Source: Paragyromitra xinjiangensis (lineage: Eukaryota; Ascomycota; Pezizomycetes; Pezizales; Discinaceae). Taken from it: a stretch of 64,000 nucleotides of DNA. Under the pieces are notes generated by a model. That model had not been told where the DNA came from and made no database searches. It worked only from the letters and a program-made list of their open reading frames with translations. The translations under genes and the position numbers were made by a program. Numbering within the stretch: position 1 is the stretch's first letter; every line of letters begins with the position of its first letter. Shown piece after piece: positions 34,583 to 46,609 of this stretch. The stretch covers positions 2,108,001 through 2,172,000 of the forward strand of contig JBCAMK010000002.1 of NCBI GenBank assembly GCA_038503065.1. The letters are read 5' to 3'.

Positions 34583-36332
34583 TCAATCCGACACGTCGGT
34601 ACTGAAGAAATTCTTCCCAACCCCACCAAACCCCATCCTCTGCCAAACCCCACCAATTCTCTCCACAAACCTCAAAAAATCATCATCATGGATAGCACCC
34701 ACGATGAAGTCCTCGATCTGTCTGAACTCTTCCCCTTCAAACCCACACGGACTCTCATCTTCTCCCAGTACGCTCTTCTGCTTCTTTTTCTGCCCTTGAT
34801 CTTCCTCTTCGCCATTACCTTGCTTTCTTTTTGCCTCAGTGCTAGTATCCCTGGTTCCTATCGTACCAGTGCCCATACTCTTTTCTCGTTTACTGCTAGA
34901 TGGGCATGGTGTGCGAGGTTCGGGTTCCAGTTTTTTATAGCCATATGGAAAAACAGGAAAGGATACTCGGCCTTTAGAACTGTTGCTCTTGGAATACTCT
35001 TCAATAATCCCCGGTAAACCTGGCCTGTAAGCCCCAACTCTCCTTTGTGATGTGGAGGGCGAATCGCCATCCATATGAAAGGTATCAGCCTCAAATAAAG
35101 AATTAGAGGAAGCAAACCGAGACTCCTGATACTTCGATGTATCTTTGTTGTAAGAAAGAGCCACGGATGACCCATTTGGGGGCGGCTTATTTGCTAGTGT
35201 TGGCTTCGGGAGTGGTGGAAGGTTGCTAATTAAGTTAGTGGCGTTAATCTTACTCCCATTGGTGGATGGTGGATTAGACGTTCCACGAGGCCCAAAATCA
35301 AGAGGTGGACGAGGTGGTGGAAGATCTTCCAAAGGTTCGTTGGAGGATTCAATCACGCCAGGAAGGTATGGATAAGAGAGATTTGAATGTGAAGGTGTCT
35401 GTAGAGCCCGAGATGGTTCACTAAAGTCCATGGAAGTTGAAATGCCTGTCATTGTGGTATCAGATATAGCCAGATCGTAGCTCCTGGTGAGTGGGGCATC
35501 GTTTAGGTAGGGAAACGCGCTTCTTGGAGAGTGGGATTCTCCCCCAAGCGTACCACCAGATGAAACTGAAGCGTTTGAATATCCCGAAGAAGTTCCAGGT
35601 GGGGTCTGTTGAATCTGAACATGGTTAAATGGGGGAAATGAGGTATTTATTTGTGCTTGGGAAGAGATATCATATTTGGTTCCATCTCGAGAAATACTAG
35701 ATGGGTTTCCAACAGGACAGTTTGCTCGCTCAAGCAGCACAGTAACCGATTGGTAAGCGGTGCCTGAAAGGAATTTGATCTGAAAACGATGGATCTAAAG
35801 TTCATATATATGGGAAAGTAAGTAGGGTCATCGGCAGGATTGCTTTGAGGGATGTAGAAACTAGAAAGACTACGAACGGTTTGATCTTCCGTCTTGAAGT
35901 ATCTAATGGCCAAAGATGGCGAGCGTCCGAGCGCGACAAAAGCTGGTTTGTTTGGCTGCTGTGGATCACGGGCAGGAGTTATTTGCTGTGCAAGACTTGT
36001 CAAATCTAGACTCTCCTAAGCCTAAGTGTTAGAAGAGGGCTCGACACATACGGCAAGATGAGAATGAAAGGCAGGTTCACAAGCGTTTCAAGCTCCCAAA
36101 CGATTTTCAATTTCATTTGCTGGTCACAGAACTTTCCATCATTCTGAATATAGCCAGGAACACGTTGAGTATCGATTACTAGGAAGACATTGTCCCTGTG
36201 AGTGAAGTGGGTCCACGGTGACTGGGTCGGGCTCGAGGGAGAGGAGACAGAGTATGAGTATTTTATTATTGGCCAACTGGACAGAGAAACCGGAGAATTG
36301 GTAGTAGATAGGGGTAGCCGTCGAGGTAGCAT
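34583..36332 (-). CDS. REC114: Rec114/Rec7-like meiotic recombination protein
   Basis: Minus-strand exons 36081-36332, 35878-36015 and 34583-35779, all phase 0, give 528 residues. The first 155 residues look like the Rec114 PH-like domain: IIKYSYSVSS...WTHFTHRDNVFLVID, then KLKIVWELETLESLDL, SLAIRYF and IKFLSGTAYQSVTVLLERANCP. A long Ser/Pro-rich disordered middle follows. The last 45 residues form a conserved-looking helical motif (FRQIEDFIVGAIHDDDFLRFVERIGGVWQRMGF), as expected for the C-terminal segment that binds Mei4. Known role of the family: with Mei4 it activates Spo11 to form meiotic double-strand breaks. The third-exon acceptor was chosen to keep the IKFL run; its donor (GTTCGT) is weak, so that boundary may shift. 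Family assignment rests on pattern similarity in a fast-evolving family and is moderately sure. Confidence 0.65.
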
Positions 36333-38831
36333 TTCTTATGAAAGTTTTTGAAGATGCGGGGTTGATTAGTATTGGGCAAAGACCGACGTTGAGATGCGCA
36401 GAGATTATTGAGGAGAAGTCATGACTCGCGAGAGGTGTATGTACTTCTTAATTGAAATTTATATGGAGGCCAGCAGACAAACCACACGTCATTCTCCACG
36501 CCAACATTCAACCCTCAGGGAAAAATATCCACGGCGAGCCCTACGTGAATTAGTGATGTATGGATGACAGTAGACGAACTACGCAAGCAAAGCGAGTAAC
36601 ATTGTTTGCTTGAAGATCTTGTATATATAACAGTGTATTCGCCTAGAAGCGAGATCCAACACAGTACCATAGTAACACAATCTAGAGATAAATTGACTCT
36701 TGAAACAGTCTCCAGGAGCCGTTTTCGGAGGCTTTATTTTATCTAAGAAATCACAAAGTAGTTCCCGTCAAGACTGAAAAATTAGTGAACGTTTTCGCAT
36801 CACCAACAGGTGCTTCTATCTTCGCCAACGAGTGCTCCCTCACCAACAGACCTGTTTTTCGACAAATCCTTCCCTTTCTCTTAGAAGGCCCCTCTGTGTT
36901 CACATGGTGAAAGCCTCATGATGGAATATGCAAAGTTTTAGTGTCTCTAGGATTTGGGTGTGCCTGGCGCTGATCGCATCTAGATCTGTGTTTGCGAGGA
37001 AGGGTCCGATCATAAGCTACTTTGACGAAATTGTCCATCAGTGACCTAATTTTATCGGGTTAAGGTACACGTAGAAGCACATCAACAGTTTACTTTGTCA
37101 AATTACGGAAACAATAAATTTTTAATTATTCCTAGCCGATGCCCTGTAGTTAGTATCTCAATAGTATTGCCAATATTTGTTTTTATTTTTAGGTTTTTAG
37201 AACTTTGCAAAGACCCCAGTTAAAGCATATGAGAAACTACTAAGCGGATATACAGTCACACCTTATTACGCAAACGTCGGGTGCCAAGGATGGTAGATTC
37301 CGTACAGGGTAACAAGGTATATCGATAAACTGCTATCTTCGGGGGACGTTGTGAAGCCCTAATGAACTGCCGTCTCCTTGGTGCAGTGCTGGGGATGCTG
37401 TTGGAATAGTATGACGTCCTTTGTACAAAAACCCGGATCCGTATATGGGCGGAAGCAGTGGGGGCTTTAGGAGACAACGAAAGATTTGGGAGACAAAGAC
37501 TTTAGCTGTATACTCTAGATCATTAGTCTCGCAGCCGACTTGTCACGTGACAATCCTCTCCTATATTGGGTGTTGACGGATTGTCTCCACAAGCTCCCAA
37601 AAACCCTAGTTTTAGCGAATATTGGGAGACTAATAGATTATCATCTACTACATTAACTATCATCGAAGTAAGGCCTACATTGGTAAAGTCACACATCATT
37701 CCCATTCCTAGGTTCTTTTTTTCTAAGAAAAAATATGGTATTCATTCCGACGGTTATTGGGTTCTTCTGGGGCTACTACATGTAAGTTTGTGGCTTGTGC
37801 CTTCGATTGTAGTACCGACAGGGGATAGGAGTCCATGGGGATGGGATGGGAACCGTAAGGAATAAGAACCTCAAGGGATAATAGGTTTGCGCTAGTACGA
37901 GTACAGAATCCATATTTTACCGAGGCACGTGTTTTACTGGGGTACGTGTTTTACCGTTGTGCCAGCGCCAGTTGAAATTAGGTGGTTGGCTTCGGCGCAT
38001 AAGTTGTTGACCCTAACAGATTTTGCTGCGAAGCTGACGTCTTGGAGATATCAAGCGAAAGACGAGAGGAACCAATATTCAGGCCCAGAAAGGCGCCGAA
38101 AAGGCACTCCTGCTGTCGTTATCGGAACCGTTCTCTCCACACATTCCAGGTATTTCGCTAAAAAAACCATCCATCCCACCTGGAAGGGCTAGAGAGATCC
38201 TTTCTTACGGGCAGAGTCAAACCCCTGAGAAACCCACATGGTAGGTTCACTGCTGAAAATCCCCCGCTCAGCACAGGATCGCCCAAACATGTAAAGTACT
38301 CGTGGTCTAACATAAGTACCCGAAAATGTCTTTTGGTGGTAATAACTTTTGATGTGCCCCACGACAATGCTTCACAGTTTAGTTAGCCAAATTCATACCC
38401 CTGTTTTCAGGTACTTATAGCAAAGCACGAGTAGAGCTGTGTATGGTTCTTTTTTCCTTGACGTTGGTGCCATGCTGTCAGTCGTGCTGGTCCGTGCTCG
38501 TCAATAGAGAAAATAAAGTAAAAAAGCTTGGCCATCAATGGAAAGCATGCAAAAAAGGCTCGGCGTTTGCATGCCGACCTCAACTCGGGAAAGGAGCCTC
38601 AATGCGGACGCGTTTTCTCTAGGCTTTCTCGCTCGTCACGGCTCTTCGTGTCTCCTCCGTCCAGTGAACTTCCGAAAATCCGCTATTTCAATAGGGTCGC
38701 GTTCCCTGCAATTTCCGCCTAGTCCGAGCGTGCCGATCGAATAAAAATCACGATTCACGAAACGAGAAGGAAACCAGGAAAAAAAAAAAGGAAAAAAAAA
38801 GTTATTATAATAAGGGCAGAAAGCTCAATCA
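36333..38831. other. Intergenic region between REC114 and RSC9
   Basis: About 2.5 kb between two divergent genes. No coding signal is convincing. A TACATGTA palindrome lies at 37777-37784, and a short direct repeat (CACGTGTTTTAC / TACGTGTTTTACC) at about 37926-37953. The last 100 bases before the RSC9 start are A-rich. Confidence 0.5.
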
Positions 38832-41800
38832 ATGGCAGCAGCGCAAACGCCCGAGCGCGAACGCAAAGGACCGTGGGCAAACCGAGTGCTCAGTACCGAC
38901 ATCGAGAAGACGCCCGAATACGACGACTTTATCAAGAAGCTATCAGCGTATCATCAGAAGCGCGGGTTGGTCGTCCTTGTGTGGAAAAGCCTCTGCTTGC
39001 TGTCATTGCTGACTCGTGCGCGACTAAACTTTCTCTACAGGACAACACTTACTGTTGAACCGGAACTCGGAAGGAAGCTGCTTGACCTACGGAAGCTGTA
39101 CGAGAAAGTCACTGCTCTAGGAGGTTACGATAAGGTCACGGAAGAGAAAGGTAAGACGAACGATGATGTGCAGGAAGGTGAATTTGAAATTGACGAAATC
39201 GCGCGCGGCGAGCATAGGAGCCTGGAGAGATCTTGCCCTACAGTACAAGCTCGCCGCTAACAACACCAACGCCGGGTATCTCCTCAAGACTATCTACTAT
39301 AAGAATCTCGCGTGTGTTTCTCCTCCTCGCTCTTTCCCTTCCCTTCCCTTTCCCCTAGTTGCCCTATCACGCTCCCTAGTCACGCACTAAACCCGTCCTA
39401 GCGCCTACGAGATCTCAAACTTCTTCGGAAAAGTCCCCCCACCAAAAGAGTGGCTCGAGGAACGATCTGCCGCTGGAGGTTCAATCATGACGAGAACCGC
39501 AGAAGACTTCCAGGCACCTTCGCCGAAACCTGAATCAAAGGCTGAAAAGTCTCCAACCCCACCACCGACCGAGAAGCGAAGTATGTTATTGCCCTTCTAC
39601 GCTATACACTTCATCGCAACTTGCCTAATTTTTAACCTCGGGATTATCCCACAGGTCTACGTCAAGCACCAACACCGAGAACGTTCTACAATCCGGATAC
39701 TACCCCGCAACGGCATAATCCACCTCGAGCGGCGGCGAGTGCCCAACAGCAGCAACAGCAGCAACAAAGTCATCAAGCGTCACCCAGTGGAAATCAATGG
39801 AATGGAGCCAATAACTTCCCCAATTTCTCCTCCACTGGTGCCAATGCACCTATTGGACTGCCTGTACCAACACCTAGGAACGCTCCACATGAGTTCATGA
39901 GCCAGAAGAGGAAGGCTGCCGAACAAGCCGCTGTATCAAATATGTCCAGGTTTGGAGGTGATTACCTACATGTTTCCCACGCAAAAAATCATTAGGTCTG
40001 TGCTGATGGTGTGAGGTTGGGTTAGTTGGCCATACCGGTCCCAACCAAATGATGCGCATCGCGATGGGTTTGAAATCCGGCCTCCCAGATGAGGTTGATT
40101 TCGCCCTCACTAAATTGGTTCAGACTTCGTATGAAGCCGGGGACGATCTCCGTGCTGAGGCTTTCCCAGGTCTATCGGAAGCCCTGTTTGATAAGCTGGG
40201 GTCTGTCGAGGAACTCATCCGACGACATCCATTCAACGGCTTTGGGGACATTCTGGAGGATGCAGATTTCACAAAGCACCTTGAGAAAATCAACGAAGCA
40301 GCACTGGTGCTGCGTAACATGTCCTTCCAGAGTGACAATGCCAAATACTTTTCCCATTTAAAGAATGCCAGGAAAATCATAGTCATGTGCTTGAGTCTCC
40401 CCAACCAAACCAGTTTTATGGAACTGAAACACTACGTCCTCGATATGGTCGAGTCCATGGCTACTCACCTCACACTCTCTTTCAACGACAACTTGTTTGA
40501 GACTCTCCACACCAACCTTCTTTCAGACGATCGCGGGCTGCTTCTAGGCTCTCTTAGATCAATTTGTAGATTCGTCATGGGCCGCGATGAGAGTAACCGC
40601 TTGGGAGAAATTCAGATGACAGCCATCGATAGGATAAGAAACTTGCTTATGCTTGAGGACGAAGACTTGGTTTCTGCTTGCTTGGACTTTTTGTACCAGT
40701 ATACCGCCAACGAAGAGAATGTTGAGAAACTCATGCAGCCACCAGATGGCATTGAGTTGATTAAGCAGCTTATGAGGCTATTGCTCTACCAGGCTATTCC
40801 CGGGGAGCAGACAGTGTGGCTGAAGACTAGGATGCCGCGGCCACTCCCGCCGAGGGATATTCCTAACCTTCCACAGGAAATCGTGCATGATCTACTTACT
40901 TTTGCAGAGCCTGAGAGAGCGACTAGATGGTAGGTTTCTCCCCCACTATACGCTGCTCCCGTCTCGCCATTGTTCGCTTCATAACAGATCACTCACGTTG
41001 ACCTGTCTCTAGGATGAGATGTTGTTTTGAAGAAGATCCAAATTCAGACATCACCCAGATCGCACTTTGGCAGGCCTATCAAGCCCGCTTCAACGATTAT
41101 GTTCTCTCTGGCCGCAATCTTCTCCCCGCCGCAGAGTTCATCAAAAACGTCAGCATCGCCTTCTCCGTCGCCTCCGCTATGGTCTTAGCTCTCCCCACTG
41201 GCGGCCAAAAATTCATCATCAAAGGTATTAGGCCACGTGAGACCCCCATGTCCATCAAAGGTCATATCTATGTGGCATGTAAATGGATAGTTGGTACTAC
41301 AGAGGGAAATGGAGCCGGAAGCCACAGCTCTGGCGGGCGGTGTACCGCGCAACTACCGACACCACAGGAGCTATGGGTACATGTGTTGAATGACCATCTC
41401 GGACCGCCAACGGATCAGGGACGTAAATTATACTGCAATTGGGGTGGGTGTGGGAAGTTTAATCATCAGGGAGGCGAAGAGGACCGGAGGAAGGTTATCG
41501 GACACGTTAGGACTCATATTCCGGACTTGAGCGATCTTCGGGCTGCGCGACTTGCGGGAATGGATGATGCTGAGGGTGGGGTCAAGGGAGATGATGACCC
41601 AAATAGTAAGGTTATCATTAGGAGGAATCAAACTGGTACCGATGACCGTGGGGAGGCGGCAGGAATCCCGTTGACTGCGGCGCTAGTGCTGAGAAATGTA
41701 GCAAGACGGGGGATGGAGGGTGTGAGGGAGATTTTGGGGGCAGAGCGGGGAATTTTGTTTGAGGTTATGGCAGTCAATAAACCGCTGGCGGCATATGTGG

Positions 41801-41841
41801 CAGATTTATTGGTGGAGGATGGAATGGCAATGGAGGAGTAA
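38832..41841 (+). CDS. RSC9: Rsc9/ARID2-like chromatin remodeling subunit
   Basis: Seven exons (38832-38965, 39041-39150, 39218-39311, 39402-39580, 39655-39957, 40026-40929, 41013-41841) give 850 residues. An ARID domain occupies about 28-120 (TPEYDDFIKKLSAYHQKRGTTL, GRKLLDLRKLYEKVTALGGYDKV, WRDLALQYKL...AYEISNF). A Gln-rich linker (QQQQQQQQ) follows, then an armadillo-like helical region (about 275-570), an RFX-type winged helix (EDPNSDITQIALWQAYQARF, FIKNVSIAF) and a C2H2-like zinc segment (C...H...H, then YCNWGGCGKF...HVRTHIPD). Known role: DNA-targeting subunit of the RSC SWI/SNF-class complex (PBAF ARID2 in animals), in the nucleus. Each splice restores a conserved run and all phases agree. 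The gene is complete. Confidence 0.93.
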
Positions 41842-43723
41842 GGGTGAAAGGATTTAGATAGTGATAGAGAAATTGGGCGAAAAGGGGCGGGGGGGTTAGA
41901 GGGAGATTGCGGGTTAAAATAATGGGGGGAGGCGTGTGCTTTATGATTAATTGACTGTATAATATCTTGTTTTGTTATTTTATTCCTTTGGCCTTATGGT
42001 GGGGTTTAAATGATCTTTTTTTATATTTTTTGATCACCTATCATGATGGGGGATTTGGGGGATGGACAGCATGTACTTGCATCGAGTGACTCGTTGTGAG
42101 CCCAAGGACCAATGGATGTTTTCACCAGGTTATGCTTGTACCGAGAAACATTGCCCGGAAAGAGGTATAAAGTTTGTGGGGTAACGGCGCTGTGATCAAG
42201 GACCAAGACAACATCCCTGAAATCACATGCAGCAACAGGTAAGAATAGAAGAGGGTGTTGAGATCCCCTGCAGTTTTATTTCGGATTACCAACAACTCTA
42301 ACTCCTCCCGAGGAGCCCAAAGGAGTGACAAATATAGTACCTATTGCGGAAAAGCGGGATGGGGATGTTTTGTTTTGTTTACTGGAGTTGAAAACATAGC
42401 TGCAGCTGGTTACGTTTGCTATCTGACCCGTAGAAGCACAGGTGGGTGGAATGTGTATGTAGGTCTCGGAGGTAGATTATTAGAGAAACGTTGGGCTGTG
42501 ACTTGAGACCGAGTTGGATGGAGGGTTCAACGAGGCAGAGGGTATAGCGAGGCTTGGCGGTCTTGGTTAACAAACTGGTCTCCCTTTTGTGGCGAAATGT
42601 TCTTTGCACGGGTGCGATATCAACGTGGCGCAGTGACTTTGCCACGTTGGGAGAGTGCGTGTGCTCCGGTTTTGGAAAGGCGTCATAAGGCGATCCGTGG
42701 TTCCCGGTTGCAGATGTTGTTTGTTGGCCTGACACTCTTTTTTATTTATTTAATTTCTAGACAGCTTAGATCGTCAATGAGGCTACTCTATAATCACGAT
42801 TGGTTAAAGATGAAGTCATAATAGGGTGATGCGAACAGTGGTATTGAGGGTTTTTATTTTATTTTTTATTTTTTATTTTTTCAAGAGGGGGTATCCGGTA
42901 GTTTGAGAGATTGAAAAGTGAGTTTCCTCTTTATTTTTGAGGTTGAGATTGACTCGGCTTTTGTTTCTTCCCGTGCCAACGCAGACCCTCAGGTTGTTGG
43001 TGGGGTCACAGATTCTTTCTCGTCGGTCACAAGAACCCTCTATTGTCGGTGAGTTTGAGGCCGTCTTGACTGAGCTAAGTCTAAAGGGGGTGTGGAGGAG
43101 AGTAGACTCGGAAGTTGATTTGTGGTTAGCCTTAATTATTTCAATCTTTGCTCTTCCTCTCCTTCTCGACTCTTTTCTCCCTGGAGTTGTTGGAAGTTGG
43201 ACGTTTCTCCACGCCGTCAGCTAGAGTAGAGACAGTGAGTGAGTGAGTGAGCGACTGACTGACTGACTGACTGAGGAACTAACTGAGGAACTGAAAGAGT
43301 GAGCCTGTTAGCCTGCTTTTGACGTCGTCCTCCATCCTCCTCCTCCAGTCTCTCCTTAACCACTCTCCTATCCATCCACCACCCATCATCACCATCACCA
43401 TCATCCTTCTCTTCCTCCTCCCCTTCCTCACCATCCTAGTCCTGGTCCTCTGCCATCTTAGATCTACTTCCTCTCACTCGCTGCCTCTCCACTCGCTCGT
43501 TCTCTCCCAGTCTTGGAGTGCGTCTAGTCTGCTGCACTCTGCCAGCAGCTACTTCTGTTCAGACTAGATCGGGTGTACTCTATCATACCCACAAACCAAC
43601 CTGTCCAATCTCCAGCTCACATTTCTCACCCCCCCCATCCTCTCCCCCGGGCCCTCACACCCCCCTAGTCCGATCCCCCGAAACAACATACACATCACAT
43701 ATCCGCACCCCCCTAAAAAAAAG
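41842..43723. other. Intergenic region and long promoter/leader of TCO89
   Basis: The first part is the 3' flank of RSC9. Bases 42850-42885 are a TTTTATT-rich tract. From 43140 the plus strand is extremely pyrimidine-rich up to the TCO89 start, typical of a highly used fungal leader, and is preceded by a GTGA/CTGA microsatellite at 43235-43275. No gene is seen. Confidence 0.6.
43235..43275. repeat. (GTGA)n(CTGA)n compound microsatellite
   Basis: About four GTGA units followed by about six GACT/CTGA units, roughly 450 bases before the TCO89 start codon, probably within its promoter or 5' UTR. Confidence 0.85.
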
Positions 43724-45325
43724 ATGTCAGAGCAAGTACGTCCCCCATTCGACAAGAGAAACTCCTCTTCAACCTCCTCCGTCATGAGCGGGGGAAATGC
43801 CAATGCCAATACCACCGTCGCCGACCGAGACACATCTTCCAACGACGAGCAGGTAGTGTCTACACAACAGCCATCTCGTCACCACTACCCCAAGAAACAT
43901 CATTTCGTCGTCGGCGGTACCCACTCCCGGCACCATTCCCGCGTCCCGTCGTACGGCCGGAACTTGAACAAACTGGGGAAATTGACCCCGCTCGCGACCT
44001 CCCCGGGGGGCGGTAAGGTGCGTGGTGAGGAGAAGACTAGGTCGGCCAAGAGGGCGACGTTTGAGCTCGGCGGAGACAACCGCCAGAACAGCAACAGCGA
44101 CAGCAGGCCGAGTAGCTACAAGGAAGGGTACACAAACGGGAACGGGAATGCAATGACGAACAGCACCGGTACACCGCCTCCTATTGCTACCAAGAGTACA
44201 AACGGCCTGGTCAAGTCGTCCAGCACAAAGTCCCTTGATCGCAAACCACGAGACGGCGTACGCAGAATAAAAGGTGACAAGCGCGACAGATCACAATCTA
44301 AACACCGCGAAGACCCCGTGCCCACTAGTACCCGACAGCGCTCCTCCGACGCCCTCGTGGAGATGAATTCTAAACGTCAACTTGAACCGCAGCCGCAGAC
44401 CCATTCCCAATTTCAGCTTCCAACCCCGCCGCAACCTAAAGTCCATCACCCACCTCCAGAACCTCAGCGCTTTCAGTCTCAACTTCCATCACAACCCCCT
44501 ACACATCTCCTCCCACATACAAAGTCTAGTGGTGCCGCACCCCCAAAGGTCAGCACTGAGTCAGTACAAGCCTCCGCGCAAGCTCTGACAAAAATCCGCC
44601 GGACAACCGCACAACAGAACGGCGCTTATGTTACCCCGGCGCACTCTCTCCCGGATTCCCACGAACAACCCTTAACATCTCGCTTCATTGATTCTTCGCT
44701 GGGCAACTCGAACTCCATATCACCCTCCTCGGCAGCAAAAACATATGGTCTATCACCTTCCTATCAGGAAAACCTCTCAGGGCCCGATAAACTGGTCCCG
44801 GTCACAGCGCCCACTTCCCCCACTCCAACTTCGGCTCCTTCAACAACGGCAAACGTACCCTCACGTACGCAACAAAAGCTCTGGCTCCAGCGGCAATCGT
44901 CACAGCACGAGCCTCCTCTACACGTCGCCAGCCAGGCCAGACTTGGGCCCGGGTCAGAATGGTATGCGTTTCAATCACGCGCGCAGAAGGAGTTTGAGCG
45001 CGTAAATAGGGAGTATCTGAACACACGGCGCTTCAAGAACCCTGCAGCAGATAGCATCGAAAGGATTCAGGACAAGCATACTGAAAGACGAATTCCGCGG
45101 CGCAGGGAGGGACAAGCTGCAGAAGGCGCAGGAACACTAGGGTTAAGTCAATCATTGAAGGAGTCAGGTGCGGCGAAACCGGTCCGGAAGGAGCTGAGAC
45201 TAGGATCGAAAGATGATTCTGGCGTAAAGCAGCCAACGGGGAGGGAGAGGGACAAGACGAGCGAACTGCAGTCTGTTTTAATGAAGCTGTGGAACTCTGG
45301 GGAAATGCTACCCTCTAATGAGTAA
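43724..45325 (+). CDS. TCO89: TORC1 subunit Tco89-like protein
   Basis: Single exon of 533 residues, mostly disordered (Ser/Thr/Pro/Asn-rich). The N-terminal part contains HHYPKKHHFVVGG...RVPSYGRNLNKLGKLT followed by KRATFELG, the basic NLNKL-type motif that marks fungal Tco89 proteins. Near the C-terminus are RTQQKLWLQRQSS and EFERVNREYLNTRRFKNPAADSIERI, also family hallmarks. Tco89 is a fungus-specific component of the TOR complex 1 at the vacuolar membrane and influences nutrient and stress signalling. No catalytic domain is expected. The predicted start lies just after a very pyrimidine-rich leader. A GTACGT right after the fourth codon resembles a donor site, but the frame is open through it, so no intron is needed. 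The family call is based on remembered motif patterns. Confidence 0.72.
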   Translation: MSEQVRPPFDKRNSSSTSSVMSGGNANANTTVADRDTSSNDEQVVSTQQPSRHHYPKKHHFVVGGTHSRHHSRVPSYGRNLNKLGKLTPLATSPGGGKVRGEEKTRSAKRATFELGGDNRQNSNSDSRPSSYKEGYTNGNGNAMTNSTGTPPPIATKSTNGLVKSSSTKSLDRKPRDGVRRIKGDKRDRSQSKHREDPVPTSTRQRSSDALVEMNSKRQLEPQPQTHSQFQLPTPPQPKVHHPPPEPQRFQSQLPSQPPTHLLPHTKSSGAAPPKVSTESVQASAQALTKIRRTTAQQNGAYVTPAHSLPDSHEQPLTSRFIDSSLGNSNSISPSSAAKTYGLSPSYQENLSGPDKLVPVTAPTSPTPTSAPSTTANVPSRTQQKLWLQRQSSQHEPPLHVASQARLGPGSEWYAFQSRAQKEFERVNREYLNTRRFKNPAADSIERIQDKHTERRIPRRREGQAAEGAGTLGLSQSLKESGAAKPVRKELRLGSKDDSGVKQPTGRERDKTSELQSVLMKLWNSGEMLPSNE

Positions 45326-45789
45326 TGAGTCTTCTTATCATATTCACTTTTTACCCTTTATCATTTTTATCATTTTCCGTGTTTATTTTTTCCAAAACGG
45401 CCTTTCTCTGATATTTTTCCTTTATGGGTTTTGTAATTCTATCTATTGTTCTTTGTATTTCAAGTCGCTGCTATGTATTGAGCAAGCATGGACGAGCCGG
45501 GGGTGCTGCGGGCTTAGGACGGGGAGTTTTTGATTTTTTTCGGTGGTGTGTAAGATTATGAGAGGGGTTTTATCCATACAAGAAGAAAGTGTTGGAATTG
45601 TCGGGAAAGCGGCAATCGGGATGCATCATCTGTTTCTCTAGCATATTGCAAAGAATGGTGGAAAAAATGAAAGAACCCTGGAGAAATTGGGGTATGATGG
45701 TATCATAAATTTCTACATCTCTCTGTCCATCAATAACTCCCTCCCTAAACACCCATCCCAAAATGCACCTCAGAGGTCCAGGTGATGAA

Positions 45790-46609
45790 TTACAAAAGCG
45801 AAACGATATAATCGTCCAGTTCCTTAAAGGCCGTATCCAAGTCGTCATTAACAATAATCTTATCATGTGCCTCAGGCTGCTCAGCATACTCGAGTTCCTT
45901 CTCAGCCTGTGTAAGTCGCTTTTGCAGGCTGTCGGCGGTCTCAGTGCCACGGCCTTCGAGACGGGATTTGAGGGCAGCTAAGGAAGGTGGCTTGAGGAAG
46001 ACGAATTTGGCGTTCAAGTCGGTTTTCTTGACTTGTTTCACACCCTGAAGGGATGTTAGCCGGTTTGGATGAAGAGATGAAGGATAAGATGTAGAAGCCT
46101 GTGAGGAGAGGTATGGGCTGAAGATACCTCCATCTCGATATCGAGAATACACACAAGCCCCTTGGTGGAAACATCCTTGACAGCCGCGATACTAGTACCG
46201 TAGCAGTTTCCGGAGAATTGAGCATGCTCGATAAACGCATTTTCCGCGATGAGAGACTCGAATTTCTCGCGAGTTACGAAGTGATATTCAACACCGTCAG
46301 CTTCTCCGGCGCGGGGGGGACGGGTTGTGTCTATAGAGAAGGAGTAATCTCCATCAGCTTTCCTCTACAGGGAAAATAGAGAGAAAGGGAACTAGGAGTA
46401 GCTACGTGAGACGGAGAACCCGAAAGTGTTGGGGTGGGCTGCGAATAGTCGTTTGAGAAGCGTGGATTTACCAGTGCCAGAAGGACCGGAGATGACAATT
46501 GGTGCTTTAGGAACTGTGGTAATGTAAGTACGAATTATTTTTTTTCTCTTCCTTGCCTCCTCGACGGTTCCCCGGAGAGGGTAATAGATCTGTATGTACC
46601 TGGAGACAT
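45790..46609 (-). CDS. GUK1: Guanylate kinase
   Basis: Minus-strand exons 46600-46609, 46406-46513, 46128-46330 and 45790-46044 give 191 residues, the usual size. The ten-base first exon codes MSP plus one base, and the second continues [21 protein letters not shown] with the P-loop GPSGTGKS. Further signatures are [36 protein letters not shown] (GMP binding), LDIEMEGVKQV and LEGRGTE. It converts GMP and ATP to GDP and ADP in the cytosol. All introns keep phase. Convergent with TCO89, with 464 bases between the stop codons. Confidence 0.96.
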
